Source: Rhizobium sp. BK313
Lineage (GTDB): Bacteria; Pseudomonadota; Alphaproteobacteria; Rhizobiales; Rhizobiaceae
Length of the DNA stretch: 64,000 nucleotides
Direction of reading: 5' to 3'
Assembly (NCBI RefSeq): GCF_014193655.1
Contig: NZ_JACHZQ010000001.1
Coordinates: 2,418,001-2,482,000, forward strand
Made by a program: the position numbers and the translations under genes. The notes under the pieces are model-generated. The model searched no databases, had not been told where the DNA came from, and was given only the letters and a program-made list of their open reading frames with translations. This document shows, one piece after another, positions 38,913 through 48,392 of the stretch. The first letter of the stretch is position 1. Each line of letters opens with the position of its first letter.

Positions 38913-39554
38913 TTAGTGCTTCTTCCGGACCGGCTTCTGGCCCTTCTCCGGCTTCTGAGGTCCCTGATCGAAGCCCACCTGGACGCTGGTGAAGCCGCCT
39001 GAGCCGCCAGCAACCTTGATGTCGTCGTCGGTGAAAAGAAACTGCGTGGTGGTCTCGCCCGGCGGGATTTCGGCGGTGAAATTAATGGTCTTCTCGTAGA
39101 GTGCGGTATTGTCGTCCATAACGGCGACATGGATCGGCATGGTTACCTTACCGGGACCGCCCGTCGGGCCGGCGACGAGACGCCCTTGCGCGACGACGTG
39201 GATACCAAGGCTGGCGCCATCGGTCGTGCACTGGCGCGTCGCCTGAGCGAGCGAGGCTTGGTACATCAACTGGTTCGGATCGTCCTTGGCACCCTTTGCA
39301 TAGGTGCGGTAGACTGAAGCCTCGTCGCGGATCACCACTTGCGGGCACTTGCCGGCGACATAGGCTTGGCCACCGGTCACTTGAGGCGCAGGACTTGTCG
39401 CCGACGCATCGCCGGCCACCGTCTGCGGCGCCACCGTTACCGCTACATCCGACGCGGCCTGCTTGTCGCCGCCGCCGAAACCAAGAGAACTACAACCAGC
39501 CAACAATGCCAGAAGCGAAGCGGAGAAAAGACGACGCGAAACCCTGCCAAACAC
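38913..39554 (-). CDS. Lipoprotein, uncharacterised
   Basis: 213 residues. A signal peptide with lipobox LLALLAGCSS puts the lipidated Cys at 21. A Thr/Ala/Pro-rich linker is followed by an immunoglobulin-like beta region (CPQVVIRDEASVYRTYAKG, then MPIHVAVMDDNTALYEKTINFT) and a basic tail (KPEKGQKPVRKKH). I recognise it as a widespread rhizobial hypothetical lipoprotein, with no known function. Confidence 0.78.
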   Translation of the reverse strand: MFGRVSRRLFSASLLALLAGCSSLGFGGGDKQAASDVAVTVAPQTVAGDASATSPAPQVTGGQAYVAGKCPQVVIRDEASVYRTYAKGAKDDPNQLMYQASLAQATRQCTTDGASLGIHVVAQGRLVAGPTGGPGKVTMPIHVAVMDDNTALYEKTINFTAEIPPGETTTQFLFTDDDIKVAGGSGGFTSVQVGFDQGPQKPEKGQKPVRKKH

Positions 39555-39867
39555 TATTATTCCACCCTCTGCATATAATTCACATTATAGGCCTGCAGCC
39601 CGTTCGACGGGCCTTTAATGACACTTGGCGATGGTCTATACCAGCGGCGCAGCGAAAAATCGATTGGGTAGGCACCGTTTTGGCTCACTTTTCGACGTCG
39701 ACAGATTGGCGCAAGCCGCCGCCCGCCGGAAGCAGCCGGACGGACATTGCGCAAACGCGAAAACCACGCGGCTGATCCGACGCAAAAAGACGGGCTGCCA
39801 TCGCTTCGTTCTTTTACTCTCTCACCCCACCACTCCGGCAATTTTGCGACCAAAGGAATTCTAGACC
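39555..39867. other. Intergenic region upstream of thrC
   Basis: About 313 bases between divergent genes. No leader peptide or terminator-like hairpin of a threonine attenuator is evident. It presumably holds the promoters for the lipoprotein (minus) and thrC (plus) genes. Confidence 0.4.
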
Positions 39868-41265
39868 GTGGACTATATCTCAACGCGGGGAGAAGCCCCT
39901 GCTCTTGGCTTCTGCGACGCCCTTCTGGCCGGCCTTGCACGTGATGGCGGCCTCTACGTACCCCGTGATTGGCCGACCCTCACGAAAAAAGAGATCCGCG
40001 CTTTCCGCGGCAAGAGCTATCAGGAAGTCGCCTTCGCCGTTCTGTCGCCTTTCACCAACGGCGAAATTCCGGATGACGTCTTTCGAGGCATGATCGATGA
40101 AGCCTATTCCACCTTCCGCCACCCGGCTGTCGCGCCACTGGTGCAGACAGGCCCGAACAACTTCGTGATGGAGTTGTTCCACGGCACGACGCTTGCCTTC
40201 AAAGACGTCGCTATGCAGTTGCTTGCACGGCTGATGGACTATGCACTGGAAAAGCGCGGGCAACGGGCGACCATCGTCGGCGCGACATCGGGCGACACCG
40301 GCGGCGCTGCGATCGATGCCTTTGCCGGCCGCGAACGGACCGACATCTTCATCCTCTTCCCGCATGGCAAGGTCTCGCCGGTACAGCAGCGGCAGATGAC
40401 CACCTCGACGGCGGCCAATGTGCACGCGCTGGCGATCAACGGCAATTTCGATGATTGCCAGAACCTGGTCAAAGCCATGTTCAACGACACCGGCTTCCGC
40501 GACGGCGTCAAACTTTCGGGGGTCAATTCGATCAACTGGGCGCGGATCATGGCGCAGGTGGTCTACTATTTCACCACCGCCGTCGCGCTCGGCGGACCGG
40601 ACCGGAAGATTTCCTTCACTGTTCCGACCGGCAATTTCGGCGATATTTTCGCCGGTTATGTCGCCAAGCGCATGGGCCTGCCGATCGACCGCCTGGTGAT
40701 AGCCACCAACGAGAATGATATCCTTGCGCGCGCACTGAAGACTGGACGCTACGAAATGCGCGAGGTCAAGGCCACCACCGCGCCGTCGATGGACATCCAG
40801 ATCTCGTCCAACTTCGAACGGCTGCTGTTCGAAGCCTATGGCCGTGATGCGTCGAAGGTGCGCGCGGCGATGGAAAGCCTGAAGCAATCGAACGGTTTTT
40901 CGATTGGCGAAGACGCTCTGAAGACCATCAAAAAGGACTTCCGCGCCGGCCGCGCCAGCGAGAAACAGGTGGCTGCGACGATCCGCAAAACGCTCGATGA
41001 TACCGGCTATCTCATCGATCCGCACACCGCGATCGGCGTCTTTGTGGCGGAAAAAAACGAGAAGCCGGCAAGCCCGATGGTGACTCTTGCAACGGCGCAT
41101 CCGGCAAAATTCCCCGCCGCAGTAAAATCGGCATGTGGTATTGACCCGGCGCTCCCGACGTGGCTTGCTGGACTGATGAACAGGGAGGAGCGTTTCGACG
41201 TCCTCGATCCCGAGCTTAAAGCCGTTGAAACTTTTATCGGCAAACATGCCCGGGCCGGGGAATGA
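39868..41265 (+). CDS. thrC: Threonine synthase
   Basis: PLP enzyme that converts O-phosphohomoserine to threonine. 465 residues, class II (long) type. The PLP Lys is in HGTTLAFKDVAMQLL. The SGDTGGAAIDAFAGR phosphate loop and FTVPTGNFGDIFAGY motif are clear. A GTG start at 39868 follows AAAGGAATTCTAGACC. It overlaps the M16 peptidase start by 4 bases; the homoserine kinase thrB is 21 kb away near the other end of the window. Confidence 0.97.
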   Translation: MDYISTRGEAPALGFCDALLAGLARDGGLYVPRDWPTLTKKEIRAFRGKSYQEVAFAVLSPFTNGEIPDDVFRGMIDEAYSTFRHPAVAPLVQTGPNNFVMELFHGTTLAFKDVAMQLLARLMDYALEKRGQRATIVGATSGDTGGAAIDAFAGRERTDIFILFPHGKVSPVQQRQMTTSTAANVHALAINGNFDDCQNLVKAMFNDTGFRDGVKLSGVNSINWARIMAQVVYYFTTAVALGGPDRKISFTVPTGNFGDIFAGYVAKRMGLPIDRLVIATNENDILARALKTGRYEMREVKATTAPSMDIQISSNFERLLFEAYGRDASKVRAAMESLKQSNGFSIGEDALKTIKKDFRAGRASEKQVAATIRKTLDDTGYLIDPHTAIGVFVAEKNEKPASPMVTLATAHPAKFPAAVKSACGIDPALPTWLAGLMNREERFDVLDPELKAVETFIGKHARAGE

Positions 41266-42584
41266 TAAACGCAGAAAGACAGACGATGACAGTGGAGTGC
41301 ACCCGGCTTGCGTCCGGGCTGACAGTAGCGACCCAAACGATGCCACACCTCGAAAGCGTGGCACTCGGCGTCTGGATCAAGTCGGGTTCGCGTAACGAAA
41401 CCGAGGCGGAGCACGGCATCGCGCATCTGCTCGAACATATGGCATTCAAGGGTACGGCGCGTCGCACGGCGCGCGAGATTGCCGAGGAAATCGAGAATGT
41501 CGGCGGCGAAGTCAATGCCGCCACTTCGACCGAAACGACCTCCTACTATGCCCGCGTGCTGAAGGACCATGTGCCGCTCGCCGTCGATATCCTCGCCGAT
41601 ATCCTCACCGAATCCGCTTTCGACGATGACGAACTGCAGCGCGAAAAGCAGGTCATCCTGCAGGAAATCAACGCTGCGAACGACACGCCCGACGACGTGG
41701 TCTTCGACAAATTTTCCGAAGTCGCCTATCGGGGCCAGACGCTTGGCCGGGCGATTCTCGGTACTCCGGAGACCGTCGTCTCCTTCTCACCCGGACAAAT
41801 CCGCGGTTATCTCAGCCGTAACTACACGACCGATCGCATGTTCGTGGTGGCCGCCGGCGCGGTGGATCATGAAAGCTTCGTACGCCAGGTCGAAGAGCGC
41901 TTCTCGAGCCTGCCGACCAAGCCGTCGGCGCCGCCTGTCATCGAGCCTGCCCGCTATATCGGCGGCAATATCCGCGAGACGCGCGACCTGATGGATGCAC
42001 AGATCCTGCTCGGCTTCGAGGGGCGCGCCTACCACACGCGCGACTTCTACTGCTCGCAGATCCTTGCCAACATCCTTGGCGGCGGCATGTCCTCGCGGCT
42101 GTTCCAGGAAGTGCGCGAGTTCCGTGGCCTCTGTTATTCCGTTTATGCCTTCCATTGGGGCTTTTCCGACACGGGCATTTTCGGCATCCATGCCGCAACA
42201 GGCGGCGAGAACCTGCCGGAGCTGCTGCCGGTCATCATCGACGAGCTGCATAAATCCTCCCACAACATCGAGCAGCAGGAAATTGAGCGCGCCCGCGCCC
42301 AAATCCGCGCGCAGTTGCTGATGGGGCAGGAAAGCCCGGCGGCGCGCGCCGGCCAGATCGCACGGCAGATGATGCTCTACGGCCGGCCGATCCCCAACCA
42401 GGAGATGCTGGAGCGGTTGCAGGGCATTACCATCGACCGTCTGACGGATCTTGCCGGCCGCCTCTTCTTCGACACGGTGCCTACGCTGTCGGCGATTGGG
42501 CCGTTGGAGCAGTTAGCGCCGATGGAAGATATCGTCACGTCCTTGTCAGCGCCAACCCCTGCCTCCAAAAGCGCGAGTGGCTAA
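41262..42584 (+). CDS. M16 family zinc peptidase (mitochondrial-processing-peptidase-like)
   Basis: 440 residues, the one-chain 50-kDa form. The inverted zinc motif HLLEH is at 55-59 (AHLLEHMAFKGT), with the downstream Glu in the EINAANDTPDDV region. The C-terminal half includes the GGGMSSRLFQEVREFRGLCYSVYAF loop. It degrades peptides, perhaps signal peptides or imported fragments. The start at 41262 overlaps the thrC stop; ATG 41286 is an alternative. Conserved thrC-mpp order in rhizobia. Confidence 0.93.
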   Translation: MINAERQTMTVECTRLASGLTVATQTMPHLESVALGVWIKSGSRNETEAEHGIAHLLEHMAFKGTARRTAREIAEEIENVGGEVNAATSTETTSYYARVLKDHVPLAVDILADILTESAFDDDELQREKQVILQEINAANDTPDDVVFDKFSEVAYRGQTLGRAILGTPETVVSFSPGQIRGYLSRNYTTDRMFVVAAGAVDHESFVRQVEERFSSLPTKPSAPPVIEPARYIGGNIRETRDLMDAQILLGFEGRAYHTRDFYCSQILANILGGGMSSRLFQEVREFRGLCYSVYAFHWGFSDTGIFGIHAATGGENLPELLPVIIDELHKSSHNIEQQEIERARAQIRAQLLMGQESPAARAGQIARQMMLYGRPIPNQEMLERLQGITIDRLTDLAGRLFFDTVPTLSAIGPLEQLAPMEDIVTSLSAPTPASKSASG

Positions 42585-42601
42585 GACCGCATCGCGAGCC
42601 G

Positions 42602-43249
42602 ATGGGTTCAATCTTCCGGGGAGTGATGGGCGGAATGCAAAAATCGGTCTTTCGGTTTCTGTCACGTCATCCGGACGCGGTTGAACTCGAAGACGCGACC
42701 TATTTACTGCGGCTGCCGCGTTACTCCGATTTTAACCAATGGCACCGGCTGCGGGCCGAAAGTCGGCGCTTCCTGGAACCCTGGGAGCCGACCTGGCGCC
42801 ACGACGAACTGACCGAGGGCGCCTATCGGGCCCGTGTTATCCGGGGAAAACAGGAATACAGCTCCGGCCAGGCCATCCCACTTTTTATTTTCCTTAAGGA
42901 GAATATGACCTTGCTCGGCGGCATCACGATCGGCTACATCCGCCGGGGTGCCGCACAAAGCTGCATGATCGGCTATTGGATGGGCGAGCGGCATTCAGGC
43001 CAGGGCCATATGTTCGCCGCACTTCAGTTGGTTATACCCTATATCTTTTCGGGACTTGAGTTGCACCGTATTGAAGCAGCCTGTATTCCGGATAATGAGC
43101 GTAGCATGCGGCTTTTGGAAAAGGCCGGTTTCCAACGGGAAGGTCATTTGCGCGGTTATCTTAAAATCAACGGTCAGTGGCGTGATCACGTGATGTTTTC
43201 CCGGTTGGCGTCCGACGTCGACCCGAGCAGAAAATCCGACCAGCGATGA
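42602..43249 (+). CDS. GNAT N-acetyltransferase (RimJ-like)
   Basis: 215 residues. The GNAT core is in YWMGERHSGQGHMFAALQLVIPYIF (acetyl-CoA loop) and HRIEAACIPDNERSMRLLEKAGFQREG, the classic RimJ/RimL C-terminal motif. It modifies N-terminal or small-molecule amines; ribosomal protein is the usual target in RimJ. Start at 42602 is uncertain: ATG 42626 with GGGGAG upstream also fits. Stop overlaps the GGDEF/EAL gene start by 4 bases. Confidence 0.88.
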   Translation: MGSIFRGVMGGMQKSVFRFLSRHPDAVELEDATYLLRLPRYSDFNQWHRLRAESRRFLEPWEPTWRHDELTEGAYRARVIRGKQEYSSGQAIPLFIFLKENMTLLGGITIGYIRRGAAQSCMIGYWMGERHSGQGHMFAALQLVIPYIFSGLELHRIEAACIPDNERSMRLLEKAGFQREGHLRGYLKINGQWRDHVMFSRLASDVDPSRKSDQR

Positions 43250-46158
43250 CCGCCGATCTCACGCCGACCATGCCGTTGACCAAATGGTTGTCCGCGATCC
43301 TCGCGACGCTTGCGGCTGCCATGTTGCTCTTTCTTGCCGGCATGGCGCATGCCGCCGAACCCGTGAAGATTTCGCGCGACGACACCGCGCTGGATTTGAC
43401 GGCGACGACGGAGATCTACACCAATCAGGGCGAAGCCTTCCAGGTTTCCACCGCCGCCGGCGCCGACGGCATTCGCCGCCGCATCGAGGTGCGGTCCTCA
43501 TCGCCGAACCATCAGGGTGACTGGGCCGTCTTCGCACTCGCCAATGTCTCGGAAGAACAGCTCGAGCGCGTCATTGTCGCACCCCACTTCCGCCTGGTGA
43601 ATTCGAAAATGTTCTGGCCGGACCTCGGCTCGCAGCGCATTATCGCGATCACGCCGAGCGAAGGCTTCGCCCTCGACCGGCAGCCAAGCGACGAAGCTGA
43701 TGTCTTTCGCATCACGCTGAACCCCGGTGCCGTCGTTACCTTCGTCGCCGAACTCTCTTCGCCGAACCTGCCGCAGCTCTATCTCTGGGAGCCGAACGCC
43801 TACAAGGACACGGTCAACGCCTTCACGCTCTATCGCGGCATCGTGCTCGGCATTGCCGGCCTGCTGGCGGTTTTCCTGACCATTCTCTTTGTCGTCAAGG
43901 GAACCTCGATGCTCCCGGCGACGGCCGCGCTTGCCTGGGCGGTGCTCGGCTATATCTGCGTCGATTTCGGTTTCCTCGGCAAACTCATCAGCATCACCTC
44001 CAGCGATCAGCGAATATGGCGCGCCTGTGCGGAGGTGGCGCTCGCGTCGAGCCTCGTGATCTTCCTGTTCACCTATCTGAACCTTAATCGCTGGCACGCG
44101 CATCTGGGCTACGTGACGCTTGCATGGGTGCTTGGTCTCGCTCTGCTCTTCGGCGTGGCGATCTATGACCCGTCGATTGCCGCTGGCATCGCGCGGCTAT
44201 CGCTGGCGCTTACAGCGACCGCTGGTCTGCTATTGATCATCTATCTCGGCTTCAGCCGTTACGACCGCGCCATTCTGCTGGTGCCCGCCTGGGCGCTGAT
44301 CCTGGTCTGGCTGTTTGGCGCCTGGATGACGATAACCGGCAAGCTCGACAACGACATTATCCAGCCGGCACTCGGCGGCGGCCTCGTTCTGATCGTGCTC
44401 CTGATCGGTTTCACCGTAATGCAGCATGCTTTCGCCGGCGGCGCATTCCAGCAGGGCCTGTTCTCCGATCTCGAGCGGCAATCCCTGGCGCTCACCGGCT
44501 CCGGCGACACGGTCTGGGACTGGGACGTGGCGCGCGACCGTGTGGTGACGACGCCGGATATCTCGATGAAACTCGGCCTGTCGCCCGGCACCATGCATGG
44601 CGCGGCGCGCAACTGGCTGCCGCGATTGCATCCCGACGATCGCGATCGTTTCCGCGCGACGCTCGACGTGCTTCTCGAACATCGCCGCGGCCGGCTGAAC
44701 CATGAATTCCGCATTCGCGCCGAAGACGGGCATTTTCATTGGCTGTCGATCCGCGCCCGACCGGTACTCGGCTCGAACGGCGAGATCATCCGCTGCGTCG
44801 GCACCATCGTCGACGTCACGGAGCAGAAGAATTCGATCGAGCGGCTGCTTCACGACGCACTGCACGACAATCTGACCGGTCTGCCCAATCGCCAGGTTTT
44901 CATTGACCGCCTGCAGGCCGTTCTCACCTTGGCGCCGGAAGGCAGCCAGGTGCGCCCGACGGTGATGGTGATCGACATCGACCGCTACAAGCTGGTCAAC
45001 GATACCCTCGGCGTTGCTGCTGGCGACAACATCCTGATCGCCCTTACACGCCGCCTGCGTCGGCTGATGAAGCCGCAGGATACGCTGGCGCGGCTCTCCG
45101 GCGACCAGTTCGGCCTGATCCTCGTTTCCGAGCGCGACCCGGCAAAGGTCGCCGACTTCGCCGATGCGATCAGCAAGGCGATCATGGTGCCGATCAATTT
45201 CGCCAATCGCGAAATCATCCTGACCGCTTCGATCGGGCTTACGTCCTGGGTCGACCAGCAGGAAAGCGCTACCGGTCTGTTGAGTGACGCCGAACTTGCC
45301 ATGTACCGGGCCAAGCGCGCCGGCGGGAATCGCGTCGAGCCTTTCCAGCCCGCTTTCCGCAGCTTCGGCACCGACCGCCTGCAGCTTGAAACGGACCTAC
45401 GCCGTGCCGTCGAGCGCAAGGAGCTGTCGCTGGTCTACCAGCCGATCGTGCGGCTGGAAGATGCCGAAATCGCCGGTTTCGAGGCGCTGATGCGCTGGGA
45501 GCATCCGAAACGCGGCAATATTCCGCCATCGGAATTCATACCGATCGCCGAAGCCTCGGACATCATCGGCCCGCTCGGCATGTTTGCGATGGAACAGGCG
45601 ACCAACGACCTGATGGCCTGGCAGCGCCAGACCGGCGACCTGCCGCTCTTCGTTTCCATCAATCTGTCCAGCGTGCAGCTCCTAAACAATGAGCTCTACG
45701 ACGATATCCGCGCTTTGCTCGCCAAAACCCATTGCGAACCGAACCGCATCAAGCTCGAATTGACGGAATCGCAGGTGATGGAGAACCCGGAACAGGCCCG
45801 CCTCGTGCTCGGCAAGCTGCGCGAAGCCGGCATCGGCCTGGCGCTCGACGATTTCGGCACCGGCTATTCCTCGCTCTCCTACCTCACCCGTTTCCCCTTC
45901 GACACGATCAAGCTCGATAAGGCGATGGTGCGTGACGAAAGCGATAAGAAAGCGGTGCTTCTGCGCTCCGTGATTTCCATGGCGCGCGAGCTCAACATGC
46001 GTGTGGTCGCCGAAGGTATCGAATCGGAAGAGGATGCGCTCGAACTCGCCAAGATGGGTTGCGCTTACGGCCAGAGTTTCATCTTTGGCCCGCCGATGGG
46101 TTCGGACTCAGTACTGCGGCTGCTGAAGGAACGCTTTCCGCTGACGAAGCGGGCGTAG
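43246..46158 (+). CDS. Membrane GGDEF/EAL protein (c-di-GMP phosphodiesterase candidate)
   Basis: 970 residues. A signal/first helix (about 10-37), a periplasmic beta-rich region (40-185) and about seven helices (195-400) form a 7TMR-DISM-like sensor. A PAS domain (about 425-525) follows, then GGDEF and EAL domains. The GGDEF signature is degenerate, SGDQF at 618-622, so cyclase activity is doubtful. The EAL domain looks intact: EALMRWEHP (E746), LELTES, DDFGTGYSSLSYL and VVAEGIE. It therefore probably degrades c-di-GMP, perhaps with GTP-regulated GGDEF. Last gene of thrC-mpp-GNAT-EAL. Confidence 0.93.
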   Translation: MTADLTPTMPLTKWLSAILATLAAAMLLFLAGMAHAAEPVKISRDDTALDLTATTEIYTNQGEAFQVSTAAGADGIRRRIEVRSSSPNHQGDWAVFALANVSEEQLERVIVAPHFRLVNSKMFWPDLGSQRIIAITPSEGFALDRQPSDEADVFRITLNPGAVVTFVAELSSPNLPQLYLWEPNAYKDTVNAFTLYRGIVLGIAGLLAVFLTILFVVKGTSMLPATAALAWAVLGYICVDFGFLGKLISITSSDQRIWRACAEVALASSLVIFLFTYLNLNRWHAHLGYVTLAWVLGLALLFGVAIYDPSIAAGIARLSLALTATAGLLLIIYLGFSRYDRAILLVPAWALILVWLFGAWMTITGKLDNDIIQPALGGGLVLIVLLIGFTVMQHAFAGGAFQQGLFSDLERQSLALTGSGDTVWDWDVARDRVVTTPDISMKLGLSPGTMHGAARNWLPRLHPDDRDRFRATLDVLLEHRRGRLNHEFRIRAEDGHFHWLSIRARPVLGSNGEIIRCVGTIVDVTEQKNSIERLLHDALHDNLTGLPNRQVFIDRLQAVLTLAPEGSQVRPTVMVIDIDRYKLVNDTLGVAAGDNILIALTRRLRRLMKPQDTLARLSGDQFGLILVSERDPAKVADFADAISKAIMVPINFANREIILTASIGLTSWVDQQESATGLLSDAELAMYRAKRAGGNRVEPFQPAFRSFGTDRLQLETDLRRAVERKELSLVYQPIVRLEDAEIAGFEALMRWEHPKRGNIPPSEFIPIAEASDIIGPLGMFAMEQATNDLMAWQRQTGDLPLFVSINLSSVQLLNNELYDDIRALLAKTHCEPNRIKLELTESQVMENPEQARLVLGKLREAGIGLALDDFGTGYSSLSYLTRFPFDTIKLDKAMVRDESDKKAVLLRSVISMARELNMRVVAEGIESEEDALELAKMGCAYGQSFIFGPPMGSDSVLRLLKERFPLTKRA

Positions 46159-46164
46159 CAAGAG

Positions 46165-47217
46165 CTACGCTCCCCTGATCACTCCATGTAGATATTCCAG
46201 CTTCGCTATCACCGGCGGCGACAGGATGAAGGGATAGGAATCCGGCTGGCCCATACTGCGCTGGATGGCATTGATCGCGACGCTCAGGGGAATCCAGGCA
46301 CTAACGAGCTGTTCGGCGCTTTCAGCCTTGTAGGGATTGAAATCCACTGCCGCTGCCATTTCGTGATAGCCGTAGGGATCGACCGCCAAGCCGAAGGAGC
46401 GGGCCGTCTCCAGCGTATCGACAATATGAAGATAGTGCGCAAAACATTCGGCAAAATCCTCCCAGGGGTGAGCGCTGGCATAGGCGCTGATGAAATTTTC
46501 CTGCCAGTTTGGCGGCGGGCCGTTGTCATAGTGCTGCTGCAGGGCCGCGCCATAATCCATCCGCTCTTCACCAAACACGGCACGGAAGGCATCGAACCGA
46601 TTGCGGTCGCGGATCAGCTTGTTCCATATGAAATGACCGGTCTCGTGGCGGAAGTGGCCGAGCAACGTGCGGTAAGGTTCATTCATAGATGTTCGCGCCT
46701 GTTCACGCGCAACATCATCGGCCTCAGCGGCGCGGATGGCGATCCGCCCCTCATCGTGGCCGGTCCTAGCCGGCACGATGGTACCGCCCTGCATGGCGTC
46801 CTCGAGGAAATCGAAGACTAGCCCACCTTGCGGATCCTGTTGGCGATCGGGATGCGGCAGGTTCCAACGTAGCAGCGAATAGAACAGATGCCGCTCGGCC
46901 TGACCGATCCGCCGCCAACGGTCTATGCCCTGCTGCGTATCCGTATTCGGCACCAGCCTGTTGTGGCGACAAGCAATGCAGAAGGGTTCGGGATCTCCGG
47001 CCTCAACCACCCAATTGCAAATATCGAGCTCGGCATTGGCGCAGAAACGGACAATACGGGTCGGCTCGGCAACCAGACGCCAATTCGATCCGTCAGCCTC
47101 CAGCGCATATATCGCAAGACGCTCAGGAACAAAGCCAAGCTGATGGCCGCAGCGCACACATTGACGGTTATCGAAATGCACCGGTTGGCCACAATGGTCA
47201 CAGGCGAAAAGCCTCAT
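46165..47217 (-). CDS. Zinc-binding metallopeptidase with zinc ribbons (COG4307-like)
   Basis: 350 residues. The N-terminus has two CxxC pairs (Cys6/9, 20/23) of a zinc ribbon, with further Cys at 59, 67, 80 and 83. A gluzincin HETGH motif is at 191-195 (GHFRHETGHFIWN) with the third ligand probably in PWEDFAECFAHYLH. This is the family described as zinc-binding metallopeptidases of unknown substrate in alphaproteobacteria. Cytoplasmic; no signal peptide. Confidence 0.82.
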   Translation of the reverse strand: MRLFACDHCGQPVHFDNRQCVRCGHQLGFVPERLAIYALEADGSNWRLVAEPTRIVRFCANAELDICNWVVEAGDPEPFCIACRHNRLVPNTDTQQGIDRWRRIGQAERHLFYSLLRWNLPHPDRQQDPQGGLVFDFLEDAMQGGTIVPARTGHDEGRIAIRAAEADDVAREQARTSMNEPYRTLLGHFRHETGHFIWNKLIRDRNRFDAFRAVFGEERMDYGAALQQHYDNGPPPNWQENFISAYASAHPWEDFAECFAHYLHIVDTLETARSFGLAVDPYGYHEMAAAVDFNPYKAESAEQLVSAWIPLSVAINAIQRSMGQPDSYPFILSPPVIAKLEYLHGVIRGA

Positions 47218-47253
47218 GGAAAGCTCTCCAAAATCAGGCCATTACAGGCATGA

Positions 47254-47287
47254 AAAGAGCCTGTCGCGAATTCGTGACAGGCTCTTT
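47254..47287 (-). terminator. Terminator of the csbD gene
   Basis: AAAGAGCCTGTC (47254-47265) pairs perfectly with GACAGGCTCTTT (47276-47287), and the central CGAATTCG extends the stem. On the minus strand it ends in U from the A tract at 47253-47256. Confidence 0.8.
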
Positions 47288-47357
47288 CACTGCGCCGCGC
47301 ATGCGACAGCACGCGAAAGGACGCAGCACTTAAATAGGCGCATATCAGACTGCCGGA

Positions 47358-47549
47358 CTACATCCGGTCGACCGCGCCCTTGGCCTTATCCTTGGCTTTG
47401 CCAACCGCTACCTGCGCCTTACCCTTGGCCTCCTGGGCCGTGCCTTCGGCGCGCATCGTCTTGCTCTTGGTAGCCTTGCCAACAACCTGCTTGGCCTTGC
47501 CGGCCGCCTCGTTGGCCTTACCGGATACCTTGTCACTCATGCTGCCCAT
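47358..47549 (-). CDS. CsbD family stress protein
   Basis: 63 residues, made almost entirely of the CsbD pattern: [21 protein letters not shown], then [36 protein letters not shown]. Highly charged, Lys/Ala/Gly-rich and probably disordered. I start at ATG 47549 because GGAGG is 8 bases upstream. CsbD-like proteins accumulate under stress in many bacteria; the molecular function is unknown. Confidence 0.9.
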   Translation of the reverse strand: MGSMSDKVSGKANEAAGKAKQVVGKATKSKTMRAEGTAQEAKGKAQVAVGKAKDKAKGAVDRM

Positions 47550-47645
47550 GTCGAACGCCTCCTCATTCGGCACCAGCGGGGTTGCCGGTGCAGTGACAGG
47601 GAAACGTCACTGATGATATTTCGTTCCACCAGGACGCGGAACGGC

Positions 47646-48251
47646 TCAGGCATGCCCCGCGTGCGGCGACAGCATAGCGGCATTGATACCCATCAGCGCC
47701 AGGGCGCGTTCATACTTATCGTCAAGGCTGCGGTCGAAGATCAGCTCCTCATTGGCCGGGCAATTGAGCCAGCCGTTGTTACTGATTTCCGCCTCCAACT
47801 GACCTGCACCCCAGCCGGCATAACCGAGCAGCATGGTGGCGCGCTTCGGCCCACCGCCTTTGGAAATGGCGCGCACGATATCCAGCGTCGCCGTCAGGCT
47901 GATGTCGTCGCTGACCGGGATGCTGCTATCGCTGATGTAGTCGTCGGAATGCAGGACGAAGCCGCGGCCACTTTCAACCGGCCCCCCGGTCTGAATCGGG
48001 AAATCGCGGGCGACTGCAGGCAGAAGAATAGCATCGTCATCCTTGATCATTTCAAGATGCAGCAGCACGTCGGTAAAGGTCAGGTTCTGTGCCCGGTTTA
48101 TGACGAAGCCCATGGCGCCGGCGGCAGAATGAGCACAGATGTAGATCACCGTGCGATTGAAATTCCGGTCTTCCATGCCGGGCATGGCAATCAGGAACTG
48201 GCCGTCGAGAAATCCTCTTTCGCGTTTATTCTTCAGCGTCGATAGGGACAT
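47646..48251 (-). CDS. YqgE/AlgH family protein (UPF0301)
   Basis: 201 residues. [37 protein letters not shown] is the family hallmark, with [31 protein letters not shown] in part and [15 protein letters not shown] later. Structures exist for the family but no activity is firmly assigned. ATG 48251 has GGAGG-like CAGGAGGTACG upstream on its strand. Confidence 0.93.
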   Translation of the reverse strand: MSLSTLKNKRERGFLDGQFLIAMPGMEDRNFNRTVIYICAHSAAGAMGFVINRAQNLTFTDVLLHLEMIKDDDAILLPAVARDFPIQTGGPVESGRGFVLHSDDYISDSSIPVSDDISLTATLDIVRAISKGGGPKRATMLLGYAGWGAGQLEAEISNNGWLNCPANEELIFDRSLDDKYERALALMGINAAMLSPHAGHA

Positions 48252-48392
48252 CGTACCTCCTGACTGCAGTCTGTAACTGCGCCCCTTAAAAAGGAAGATG
48301 GGGCAATGTCATAAATCAATCAACTGAAAATGATCATTTCTTTTTCGCACTGTTCTGGCACAGCACCGCGCCATCCGGTAAATCCTTGTTCC

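Noticed and set aside
39555-39867. Threonine-type attenuator before thrC
   Set aside because: No leader frame rich in Thr/Ile codons and no terminator hairpin near the thrC start.
39880-41364. 494-codon minus-strand frame opposite thrC
   Set aside because: Mirror of thrC; no recognisable domain, whereas thrC motifs are complete.
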